Below, piece by piece: positions 1 through 6,595 of a DNA stretch of 6,859 bases. Source of the DNA: VGWB01 sp964480945 (GTDB lineage Bacteria > Bacteroidota > Ignavibacteria > UBA10030); assembly GCA_964480945.1 (NCBI GenBank), contig CAYZRX010000119.1:1-6859 (forward strand), given 5' to 3'. The translations under genes and the position numbers were made by a program. Positions within the stretch are counted from its first letter, which is position 1. The number at the start of each line of letters is the position of its first letter. The notes beneath the pieces were generated by a model, which saw only the letters and a program-made list of their open reading frames with translations, was not told the origin of the DNA and ran no database searches.

Positions 1-132
1 CAAGTCAAGCCGCGTTTCAGTCAGTACACTTTTTAACCGTCAGTTGGTAACACACCGTTATCTGACTTCAGTCGGACAAACAAAAGTGTCCGTCCCACCA
101 AGTTTAGCTCATTTTTCGTTATTATCACGGAA
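1..132. other. Upstream region of the helicase gene, no confident gene
   Basis: This stretch is visibly more AT-rich than the genes that follow. All three forward frames are open at the left edge. Frame 1 ends at a TAA at 34-36 after reading QVKPRFSQYTF, frame 3 ends at a TAA at 48-50, and frame 2 stays open until a TGA at 134-136. None reads convincingly as protein, although one could be the tail of a gene lying to the left. It holds two short dyads: a bulged hairpin at 39-66 (GTCAG/CTGAC outer arms, GTAAC/GTTAT inner arms) and CGGACA-N8-TGTCCG at 73-92. A TATTAT at 120-125 is too close to the start at 133, and has no -35 partner, to be called a promoter. Confidence 0.5.
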
Positions 133-2115
133 GTGAAAAACCTTTCGCGACAAATCGAATCGATCTTCTCGGAAGATGGAAAGCTCTCCTCCCTTCCAAA
201 CTACGAGTTTCGCCCCCAACAGTTGGAGATGGCAACCGCCATCGCCTCGGCACTGCAACGTCAATCGCACCTGATCGTCGAGGCGCCGACCGGCGTCGGC
301 AAAAGCCTCGCCTACCTCATCCCGGCAGCACTGTTTGCTCTTGGCGAGAAGCGCAAGGCCGTCATCTCCACTCACACCAAGAACCTCCAGGAACAGCTGC
401 TGCGAAAGGACGTCGAAATTGCTCGCTCGATGATCGACCGGGATTTTACCGCGGTCTTGCTCAAAGGTCGGAGAAATTACCTCTGCTCATCACGACTCCA
501 GGCTGCGCTCCAAGCGCAGAAACACCTTTTCGAAAAGGAGGAAGCGAAGGAACTCGAAAAAGTGAGTGAATGGGCCAAATCCACGGCCGACGGCGACATC
601 GAGGGGCTCCCCTCCCCGCTCCGGACGGACATCTGGATGCAGGTCTGCTCTGAACAAGGCTCGTGCAGCTCAACGATTTGCGGCTCCAACTGCTTCTTCC
701 AGAGAGCCAAGGCCCGAGCGCGTGAGGCCGATATCGTGATCATGAACCACGCCCTTTTCTTCACGCTGTTCGCTCTGCAGAACGCAGAGGACTACTTCCT
801 CTTCAAGAACGACTTCGTGATCTTCGATGAAGCGCACACGCTCGAGCAGGTCGCAGGGTCGTCCGTCGGCAAGAGTATCTCACGCGGCCAGGTTCTCTAC
901 GCGATTCACCGACTCTATAACTCGAAGACGAGAAAAGGCTTGCTGGCAAAGGTCCGTACAAAACACTATCGAGAGCTTTGCGAACAAGCTGAGGAAGCGG
1001 CGCTTTCCTTTTTTGATACTGTCACGCGTGTAGCGCGATCCCAAAGCCAGAAATCAAACGCCCTCCGGATCCGCACGCCGCATTTCATCGCCGACACGCT
1101 CAGCGCTCCGCTTCACGACCTTCAGGAATCCGTCGAGCAACTCGAGGATGATGCGAAGACGAAACTGAACAAAGAGGAACTCGGCGGAGCGCGCCGGCTC
1201 TTGTGGGAGGCCGAAGTGCTGGTGAGGGAATTCCTCGACCAATCCGACCCCTCCCTGACCTACTGGGTCGAGCTTGCGTCAGGCCGGTCGCAAAACGTCT
1301 TCCTTCATGCCGCCCCGACGAGCATCGCAGAGAGCGTCGGCCCAAGACTCTTCAAGGAGGGGACGTCCGTCGTGATGACGGGCGCAACGCTTTCCCTCGG
1401 CGGGTCACTCGACTATTTCCAGCGCCGGCTCGGAGCATTTGCAGCGCAAACGCTCGTGCTGGACTCGCCTTTCGATTTCCAGCGCCAAATGAAGCTGGTC
1501 GTGGCGAAAGATATCGCTCCGCCCGACGATCCCCAATTCGAAGAGGAGCTCCCCGAATGGCTCCATCGCTCCCTGCTCCGCTCGAAGGGGAAAGCGCTGG
1601 TCCTCTTCACGAATGCTCGCTTGCTTCGGAGCATGGCCGATCGCCTTCAGGCGCAGCTCGACTCCGACGGCCTGACGCTGCTTCTCCAGACCGGCGCCGT
1701 CTCCCGGCATTCGCTGCTCGAGGAGTTCAAACGGGATGTCGGCTCGGTCCTCTTCGGACTCGACAGCTTCTGGATGGGCGTGGATGTTCCTGGCGAGGCG
1801 CTGGAACACGTGATCATCACACGTCTCCCCTTCGCAGTCCCGGACCACCCGCTCGTTCAGGCCAGGATGGAGCTGATCGACCGGCAGGGGGGCAATGCGT
1901 TCATGGACTACACGCTGCCCGAGGCCGTGCTGAAGTTCAGACAGGGCGTCGGACGGCTCATCCGGTCAAAATCCGATGTGGGGATTGTGACGGTGCTTGA
2001 TTCACGGATCGTGGGCAAGCGGTACGGCGGACTCTTTGTTCGGTCGCTGCCGAAATGTCCAATCGAGATTCTATCCGCAGGTGGTGAAACCGAAGAGTAT
2101 GAGGCGTATGAATGA
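133..2115 (+). CDS. dinG: DinG/Rad3-family ATP-dependent DNA helicase with Fe-S cluster
   Basis: This is a superfamily 2 helicase of the XPD/DinG/YoaA group. These enzymes use ATP to unwind DNA 5'-3', including forks, R-loops and damaged structures, in the cytoplasm. The 660 residues carry the full motif set: a Q-like FRPQQ (26-30), Walker A APTGVGKS (51-58), motif Ia around STHTKNLQEQL (79-89), DEAH (232-235), MTGATL (415-420), motif V near FWMGVDVPGEAL (546-557) and motif VI QGVGRLIRS (604-612). An Fe-S domain is indicated by C118 followed by C178, C183 and C187, with an extra C172, just before the typical ADIVIMNHALFF segment (199-210). The length fits the form without an N-terminal exonuclease. 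GTG at 133 is the only usual start codon in frame after the TAA at 34-36, and the next ATG (residue 33) would remove the Q motif. The Shine-Dalgarno is weak (GGAA close to the GTG). DinG and YoaA cannot be told apart from sequence alone. Confidence 0.94.
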   Translation: MKNLSRQIESIFSEDGKLSSLPNYEFRPQQLEMATAIASALQRQSHLIVEAPTGVGKSLAYLIPAALFALGEKRKAVISTHTKNLQEQLLRKDVEIARSMIDRDFTAVLLKGRRNYLCSSRLQAALQAQKHLFEKEEAKELEKVSEWAKSTADGDIEGLPSPLRTDIWMQVCSEQGSCSSTICGSNCFFQRAKARAREADIVIMNHALFFTLFALQNAEDYFLFKNDFVIFDEAHTLEQVAGSSVGKSISRGQVLYAIHRLYNSKTRKGLLAKVRTKHYRELCEQAEEAALSFFDTVTRVARSQSQKSNALRIRTPHFIADTLSAPLHDLQESVEQLEDDAKTKLNKEELGGARRLLWEAEVLVREFLDQSDPSLTYWVELASGRSQNVFLHAAPTSIAESVGPRLFKEGTSVVMTGATLSLGGSLDYFQRRLGAFAAQTLVLDSPFDFQRQMKLVVAKDIAPPDDPQFEEELPEWLHRSLLRSKGKALVLFTNARLLRSMADRLQAQLDSDGLTLLLQTGAVSRHSLLEEFKRDVGSVLFGLDSFWMGVDVPGEALEHVIITRLPFAVPDHPLVQARMELIDRQGGNAFMDYTLPEAVLKFRQGVGRLIRSKSDVGIVTVLDSRIVGKRYGGLFVRSLPKCPIEILSAGGETEEYEAYE

Positions 2116-2200
2116 TTCATCCATCGGTGATCGAAGAGACAACCCCCCGCGTTTCCGCAGCACAGATTGGACGGGCGAATGTGGATGACGAGACAGCATT

Positions 2201-3085
2201 TCACCGCTTGCCTGTTCCATTCTCGAATTCTTTCTTTAGCTTCGCGTAGATCGACGCGATGCGGGCAATCTCCGCCCGATACAGGTGGAGATTCGTCCTC
2301 CCCTCGAACGCTCCCCTGCATTTGTCCCTGATAGCCTTGAGCTCGCTCACCCACTCGCTCCACGACGGCAGGCTTGAAAGTCTGCCGCCGTACAGACGGT
2401 TGAAGGATGTCACAAGGTAGTAGGCCGTTCGATCCTCGAGCATCTTGCGCGTGCTGTCCGTTGTGAAAATGGCGAAGGGCACGATCATGTCGTTCGTGAT
2501 CGACGTGTCGATAGCCCACCGTTTGCCGAACCAGACTCTGGACTTCAGCCACGGCTCCAGGCCGATCACGCCGACGGACGGGTCGGCGGGGATCCAGCTG
2601 CGGCTTGCCTCATCGTAGACTTCCACCCAGCGATGATCGTTATGCCGCGCGCCGAACACGGACGCGGAAAAACCGCGCTTGGTTATGAGCGTCTCCGCGC
2701 TCTCCCGGCGTCGCTCGCTCTCAGGCTGAATGTTGATCTCTGCAATCTGCCGGTACTTGATGCCGAGCGTCTTGATGAGCGCCATATACACCGTCGCCAG
2801 CTCGAAGCAGTTTCCACCCCCGCGATCGATGATTTCCTTCACGGTCCGCTGCTTGTAGTCCGTGGACAGCCACTTGAAATTGTGACTCAGCCAGTCCAGC
2901 AAGCGGACAGCCCGCTCATAGTCCGTCAGCGCACCTTTGACAATGGATGCCGCGAACCGGCTCAGGTCAAGCTGAGAGGTATCAGCGACGGCCGAGACCG
3001 GCGGTGCAGTGTGGTGGTGCGGCTTCGACGTTGTCGAGAAAACTGCCGTAACAAGAATAAGCAACAGGGAGGCGATGCCTTTCAT
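2201..3085 (-). CDS. Exported transglutaminase-like (papain-fold) protein
   Basis: The predicted protein has 294 residues. It opens with a short signal-like segment (basic K2, hydrophobic 4-16, then STTS), followed by a histidine-containing stretch KPHHHTAPP (21-29). No lipobox cysteine is visible, so secretion by signal peptidase I or retention as a membrane anchor are both possible. A transglutaminase-like core follows: C93 in GGGNCFEL, H151 in NDHRWVEVY and D168 in WIPADPS form the expected Cys-His-Asp triad in correct order and spacing. Family members act as proteases, peptide N-glycanases or crosslinking enzymes, so the reaction cannot be named. Residues about 180-294 are an extra helical C-terminal part I do not recognise. 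I chose the ATG at 3085 over an upstream in-frame start at 3109 because AGGAGG lies 6 bases ahead of it and the signal segment begins there. It converges with the helicase gene and is probably transcribed separately from the permease upstream. Confidence 0.87.
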   Translation of the reverse strand: MKGIASLLLILVTAVFSTTSKPHHHTAPPVSAVADTSQLDLSRFAASIVKGALTDYERAVRLLDWLSHNFKWLSTDYKQRTVKEIIDRGGGNCFELATVYMALIKTLGIKYRQIAEINIQPESERRRESAETLITKRGFSASVFGARHNDHRWVEVYDEASRSWIPADPSVGVIGLEPWLKSRVWFGKRWAIDTSITNDMIVPFAIFTTDSTRKMLEDRTAYYLVTSFNRLYGGRLSSLPSWSEWVSELKAIRDKCRGAFEGRTNLHLYRAEIARIASIYAKLKKEFENGTGKR

Positions 3086-3177
3086 TGGGATCCTCCTGCA
3101 CGATCGCACGACGAGATTTGGGGAATGAATAGTAACGGTTTGACCATCCGAGAGCGAAAATAGTTGCGGGAGATCCC
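3086..3177 (-). promoter_or_regulatory. Leader of the transglutaminase gene with strong RBS
   Basis: Between the permease hairpin and the transglutaminase start, the minus strand carries a perfect AGGAGG (3092-3097) placed 6 bases before the ATG, which fixes the start. A TACTAT at 3129-3134 could be a -10 element, but no matching -35 is evident, so the promoter is only suspected. A promoter somewhere here is plausible because the gap after the permease gene is 129 bases, against 11 to 47 bases inside the upstream cluster. Confidence 0.4.
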
Positions 3178-3210
3178 AGGTCCCATGGAGCTTCGAGGTG
3201 CGTGGGACCT
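3178..3210 (-). terminator. Inverted repeat just past the permease stop, possible terminator
   Basis: AGGTCCCA at 3178-3185 is perfectly complementary to TGGGACCT at 3203-3210. A G-T and a G-C pair extend the stem inward, with partial pairing beyond that. On the minus strand it begins four bases after the TAA of the permease gene. The T-run expected of a classic Rho-independent terminator is missing: the bases after the stem are GGGATCTCCC, and the nearest TTTT is about 20 bases away. It may be a Rho-dependent end, an mRNA 3' stabiliser, or an attenuating hairpin between the permease and transglutaminase genes. Confidence 0.4.
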
Positions 3211-3214
3211 TCGA

Positions 3215-4222
3215 TTACCAACGCTTCTTGAGGAGGTAGATGAACACCGGCGCGCCGAGTGTCGCCGTAACCACACCGACGGGAATTTCCGACGGCGCCA
3301 GCAGGATGCGCGAAACGAGGTCGCAGAGGAGCAGAAAGATCGCTCCGCCGAGAAACGACGCCGGCATCAGCAGCCGGTGGTCGGGGCCCAACAGCAGGCG
3401 ACACGTGTGGGGCACAACCAACCCCACGAAGCCGATGACACCACTCACCGACACCGCCATGCCTGTGATGAAGGAGGCCAGGAGGTACGAAGCTCGCCTG
3501 ACCCTCTCCACTTCCACGCCGAGGTGCGTCGCTGTTTCGTCCCCCGTGGCGATGAGATTGAGGGCACGAGATTGAGTCATCAGCCCGAGGGAGGCGAGGA
3601 CGATCAGAGGAGCGATCACGACGATCGATCGCATCTGCGCTCCGCTGAGATTGCCGATCAGCCAGAGAAACGTGGAACGAATATCCTGGTTCACCAGCGC
3701 CGTGAAGAGAAGAATCAGCGCGCTGAAGAATGCGCCAACCATCACTCCGGAGAGAAGCAGGGCGTTCGTATCGAGAAGCCCACGCCGGTGACCGAGAGTG
3801 AAGACCAACAGCATGACGAGTCCGGAGCCGACGAATGAAAGGAGGGGAGTCGTAATCTGCGTCATGCCCAGACCGAGGGAAAACGCGACAAGCGCCCCCA
3901 CGGTGCCGCCGCTTGAGATGCCAAGAATGTAAGGTTCTGCGAGAGGATTTCTCAGCAGCGCCTGCAGAGCGGCGCCGGCAATCGAGAGACCCGCCCCCAC
4001 AATCATCGCCAGAAGGATCCTCGGCAGCCGGATTTGCAGAAGAATGGTACGCGTGCCTTCCACTGATCGGTCGGAAGGATCAAGCATCGCCCTCAGGCCT
4101 TCGCCGATCGGAATGTGGCTGCTGCCGATCATCAGGCAGAAGAAGCCGACGACGATGAGGAGGAGCACCATCACCAAGACGACGACCAGGGCTTTCCGAA
4201 ACGACAGCGGGGTCTTTGCCAT
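3215..4222 (-). CDS. FecCD/BtuC-family ABC transporter permease (metal-chelate or cobalamin uptake)
   Basis: This is the inner-membrane permease subunit of a type II ABC importer for iron-siderophore, heme, cobalamin or similar chelates. The 335 residues contain about nine or ten hydrophobic segments (for example 11-33, 67-86, 125-144, 153-177, 285-305, 312-331) and the family hallmarks: RLPRILLAMIVGAGLSIAGA leading into LLRNPLAEPYILGISSGG (65-106), GVIGFVGLVVPHTCRLLLGP then DHR (261-283), which forms the ATPase-coupling region, and PSEIPVG with TLGAPVFIYLL near the end (310-331). The ATG at 4222 lies 11 bases after the obg stop and has only a weak Shine-Dalgarno (GAAAG), which suggests translational coupling to obg. 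In-frame GTG at 4273 (inside obg), TTG at 4237 and GTG at 4231 are less likely starts. No ATP-binding or substrate-binding subunit lies in the window, so its partners must be encoded elsewhere and the substrate cannot be named. Confidence 0.93.
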   Translation of the reverse strand: MAKTPLSFRKALVVVLVMVLLLIVVGFFCLMIGSSHIPIGEGLRAMLDPSDRSVEGTRTILLQIRLPRILLAMIVGAGLSIAGAALQALLRNPLAEPYILGISSGGTVGALVAFSLGLGMTQITTPLLSFVGSGLVMLLVFTLGHRRGLLDTNALLLSGVMVGAFFSALILLFTALVNQDIRSTFLWLIGNLSGAQMRSIVVIAPLIVLASLGLMTQSRALNLIATGDETATHLGVEVERVRRASYLLASFITGMAVSVSGVIGFVGLVVPHTCRLLLGPDHRLLMPASFLGGAIFLLLCDLVSRILLAPSEIPVGVVTATLGAPVFIYLLKKRW

Positions 4223-4233
4223 ACGCGGCACTT

Positions 4234-5238
4234 TCAATCGCCGGCGCTGGATGCTGACTGTAGAGCGATCCACACCTTCTTCAGCAGCTCGTCAATTCCC
4301 TTCCCCGTCACGGACGAAATCCGAACCACGGGTACATTCTTTCCGAACGACAGCTTCGTGAGCTTCTTCCGCAGACTTTCCTCAAGCAGATCGATCTTCG
4401 TCAGCGCCACCAGCTTCGGTTTCCGGGCAAGCTCAGCGCTGTGGCCGTCAAGCTCTTGAAGGAGGATGTCATAATCGCGTTTCGGATCTTCACTCACGGA
4501 CTCGATGAGAAAGAGCAGCACCTTGGTGCGCTCGATATGGCGAAGGAACTGAATTCCGAGTCCCTTCCCCTCGTGGGCTCCCCTGATCAAGCCGGGCATG
4601 TCGGCAAGCGTGAAGCTCTTGCCTTCGGCGTACCGGACGATGCCGAGGTTCGGCGCCAGCGTGGTGAAGGGATAATCCGCGATCTTGGGCCTCGCGGCCG
4701 AAACAGTCGATATGAGAGTAGACTTCCCGACGTTCGGGAACCCGACCATACCGACGTCCGCCAGAAGCTTCAGTTCGAGAAGAAGCACGCGCTCCTCACC
4801 CGGAACTCCGGGTTCCGCTATGCGCGGCGCCTGATTCGTCGCCGTTGCGAACTCCGCGTTCCCTTTTCCGCCTTTGCCGCCCCTGGCAATGATGATCTCC
4901 TCCCCATGCTCGACGAGGTCCGCAATGACCTCACCGTTTTGAGCGTCTTTGATGAGCGTCCCGCACGGGACTTTAAGGAACACGTCAGCACCGTCCTTGC
5001 CGGTTTGCGTCTTCCCTCTGCCGTGCTCGCCGTTTCCGGCCCTGTAGTGGCGCTTGTATTTGAAATCCAGAAGAGTGCTCAGTTGCTTCTCGGCACACAC
5101 GCGCACGTCTCCTCCGCGACCGCCGTTTCCCCCGTCCGGTCCGCCCTTTGGCACAAATTTCTCGCGACGGAAGCTGATCACGCCGTTGCCGCCGTTCCCG
5201 GACTTGACATAGACGATAGCTTGATCGATGAATTGCAT
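4234..5238 (-). CDS. obg: GTPase Obg (ObgE/CgtA)
   Basis: Obg is an essential GTPase that binds the large ribosomal subunit late in assembly and ties ribosome maturation to nucleotide levels and growth. The 334 residues show the glycine-rich Obg fold at 1-158, beginning MQFIDQAIVYVKSGNGGNG and containing FVPKGGPDGGNGGRGG (28-43) and GGKGGKGN (120-127). A G domain follows, with G1 GFPNVGKST (166-174), G2 threonines in YPFTTL (189-194), G3 DMPGLI (213-218), G4 TKID (280-283) and G5 SSVTGKG (308-314). The long C-terminal extension seen in some Obg proteins is absent, and the chain stops soon after the G domain. The start is fixed by the conserved N-terminus. Unusually, the 20 bases before it (minus strand, 5258-5239) are C/A-rich with a single G and no Shine-Dalgarno. 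The gene lies between the unknown protein gene (47 bases upstream) and the permease gene (11 bases downstream). Confidence 0.98.
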   Translation of the reverse strand: MQFIDQAIVYVKSGNGGNGVISFRREKFVPKGGPDGGNGGRGGDVRVCAEKQLSTLLDFKYKRHYRAGNGEHGRGKTQTGKDGADVFLKVPCGTLIKDAQNGEVIADLVEHGEEIIIARGGKGGKGNAEFATATNQAPRIAEPGVPGEERVLLLELKLLADVGMVGFPNVGKSTLISTVSAARPKIADYPFTTLAPNLGIVRYAEGKSFTLADMPGLIRGAHEGKGLGIQFLRHIERTKVLLFLIESVSEDPKRDYDILLQELDGHSAELARKPKLVALTKIDLLEESLRKKLTKLSFGKNVPVVRISSVTGKGIDELLKKVWIALQSASSAGD

Positions 5239-5258
5239 GCTGGGGTGTTGGGGTTGGG
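5239..5258 (-). promoter_or_regulatory. G-poor C/A-rich leader of obg lacking a Shine-Dalgarno
   Basis: Read on the minus strand, these 20 bases directly before the obg ATG are CCCAACCCCAACACCCCAGC. They hold only one G, no T and no AGGAGG-like stretch. This contrasts with the transglutaminase gene (AGGAGG) and the unknown gene (GGGGAG). A leader of this type should be unstructured and could allow SD-independent initiation. A TTGACA occurs slightly upstream on the same strand, but nothing like a -10 follows, so I do not call a promoter. Confidence 0.5.
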
Positions 5259-5285
5259 ATCAGGATCCGGTGTCAAGCGCAGAAA

Positions 5286-6578
5286 TCAGCTGCTCTGCTC
5301 GTCACCTCCGGTTGGCAGGTAGCGGCTCTGGATCTTGTCCGTGAAGAGAATGGCTTCCTCGGAGAACGGATCGACATCGTTGAGGAGGAAGATCTCTTTG
5401 AGATATCTGGCGGCCTCTTCCCAATCCGCGATCTTGTTCAGCTCATCGAGGGCCAGACGAAACTCAATGTCGTGCTTCCGAAAGATCTTTCGAATAAACA
5501 TCTTTTGTTCGGTTGCAGAGAACAGGCTCTGCATGTCCTGCATCTGCTCAGGAGGAGCGCTCGCAGCATCAGGCTCTCGTTCTTGCTCTTGTTGGACCGC
5601 TGATTGCTCCGCCAGCGGCACATCCTCGTCGAAATCAGAATAGACTTTCACCGGTGCTTTTAACACCGCGCCGTCCCCCCCGTCGGTCGTTGAAACAGGC
5701 TTCTCCTCACTCGACGGCGGGATTCCATGCTCGGGCGGGGCTTCGCTCTGCTCGTGCTGAGCCTCCGGCAGCAAGACCTCGGCCGCCTCGTCACCTGTCC
5801 GCACCTTCTCAATCAGGTTCGCCAGCTGAAGCAAGCTGATGTCACTGACCCCCCTGCTGTCCCGTTCCGATTCCAGGCGCTCTTTAATGTCGTTCAGTTT
5901 CTTGTCTTCAAAGAAAACGATTGCCGCATTGATGGGAATGTGAGCTTCCCCGGGGCGCCCCGGCGGGACAGGCAGCGCGGCCTCGATGAAACGCACCATA
6001 GGGCGGGCCATCATTGCCAGCTCCACGCTCGAATGGCGCGCGACAATTTCCTGGTCGATCCGCTCCAGCAGCGAGCCGAACTCCTCGTACGTCAATTCTG
6101 CAAGACCCCGGTTTTCAATGTATCGTCTGATGATCTCCGCGTAGTACGCGTAGTCGACGCAATATTTGAGCTTTCGCTCGATGTCCGAGGTGGGACGGCG
6201 GCGCTGATTTTCAAAGATGAAGTTGAGGAGCGTCCATTGGGGGCGACAGAGGAAGTTGAATTCAAAGTGAACGGCGTGATCCAGCATCCCTTCGAAGTCA
6301 TGCCGCCCGAACTCGTAATTGTGGACCAGGAGGAGATCGATTTGTTCCTGCAGCCTAAGCACCTCCGGCAAAGCGTAGGGGAGCTTCTTGGATCGAGCTT
6401 CCAGCTGCCGCTCGTGCTGTAAGAGCTGCTCCACCCGCGCTCTGAAATACGCCCTGATGGCCTGATGGATGTTCGCCGCGAGGACATCCTTAAGTCGAAT
6501 GCTCTCCGCCTCTCCGATCGTCCGGGAGCGGACGGAGTTGATGATCATTTCGATCTCGGTTTCAAATATGTAGCCCAT
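5286..6578 (-). CDS. Conserved-looking two-domain protein of unknown function
   Basis: I do not recognise this protein by name. From the ATG at 6578 it has 430 residues. Residues 1 to about 262 look helical and globular, with no signal peptide or membrane segment, and are rich in charged and aromatic residues (for example HFEFNFLCRPQWTLLNFIFE, 104-123, and YCVDYAYYAEIIRRYIENRG, 139-158). Residues about 263-345 form an acidic, Pro/Glu/Gln-rich linker that is probably disordered. Residues about 348-420 are a compact second helical module (LFSATEQKMFIRKIFRKHDI through DWEEAARYLKEIF, NDVDPFSEEA and TDKIQSRY). No catalytic motif is evident, so a scaffold or adaptor role is only a guess. The ATG at 6578 has GGGGAG five bases upstream. 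A GTG at 6599 would overlap the TPR stop as GTGA and add seven residues, and cannot be excluded. It probably shares a transcript with the TPR gene and obg. Confidence 0.85.
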   Translation of the reverse strand: MGYIFETEIEMIINSVRSRTIGEAESIRLKDVLAANIHQAIRAYFRARVEQLLQHERQLEARSKKLPYALPEVLRLQEQIDLLLVHNYEFGRHDFEGMLDHAVHFEFNFLCRPQWTLLNFIFENQRRRPTSDIERKLKYCVDYAYYAEIIRRYIENRGLAELTYEEFGSLLERIDQEIVARHSSVELAMMARPMVRFIEAALPVPPGRPGEAHIPINAAIVFFEDKKLNDIKERLESERDSRGVSDISLLQLANLIEKVRTGDEAAEVLLPEAQHEQSEAPPEHGIPPSSEEKPVSTTDGGDGAVLKAPVKVYSDFDEDVPLAEQSAVQQEQEREPDAASAPPEQMQDMQSLFSATEQKMFIRKIFRKHDIEFRLALDELNKIADWEEAARYLKEIFLLNDVDPFSEEAILFTDKIQSRYLPTGGDEQSS

Positions 6579-6595
6579 AGCGTCTCCCCGCGCCG

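Noticed and set aside
2..136. Frame 2 open from the left edge to a TGA that overlaps the helicase GTG as GTGA.
   Set aside because: The overlap looks like coupled genes, but the 44 codons are Ser/Thr/Val-rich with AT-rich third positions unlike the neighbouring genes and resemble no protein. It is most likely chance.
1203..2000. Plus-strand frame of 265 residues inside the helicase gene.
   Set aside because: It overlaps conserved helicase motifs in another frame, is dominated by Arg, Pro, Ala and Ser, and has no independent start signal or domain.
2116..2200. Convergent gap between the helicase and transglutaminase genes, examined for a two-way terminator.
   Set aside because: I see no stem of useful length followed by a T-run on either strand.
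1908..2552. Minus-strand frame of 214 residues spanning the helicase 3' end, the convergent gap and the transglutaminase 3' end.
   Set aside because: It overlaps two well-supported genes in conflicting frames and has no recognisable domain or ribosome binding site.
3240..3575. Plus-strand frame of 111 residues with a perfect AGGAGG just ahead of its ATG, opposite the permease gene.
   Set aside because: The AGGAGG is the complement of codons for the conserved permease C-terminus (IYLL). The protein is low-complexity and Arg/Ser/Thr-rich with no recognisable domain, so it is an antisense shadow.
3164..3838. Plus-strand frame of 224 residues opposite the permease, very rich in His, Glu, Gln and Arg.
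   Set aside because: The odd composition is what hydrophobic membrane codons give when read on the opposite strand. There is no support for a real gene.
5262..5276. TTGACA on the minus strand upstream of obg as a -35 promoter element.
   Set aside because: The expected -10 position falls in the C/A-rich tract and has no TATAAT-like sequence.
4441..5322. Plus-strand frame of 293 residues opposite obg.
   Set aside because: It lies antisense to an unmistakable Obg coding region and shows no coherent domain. Long antisense frames are common in GC-rich genes.
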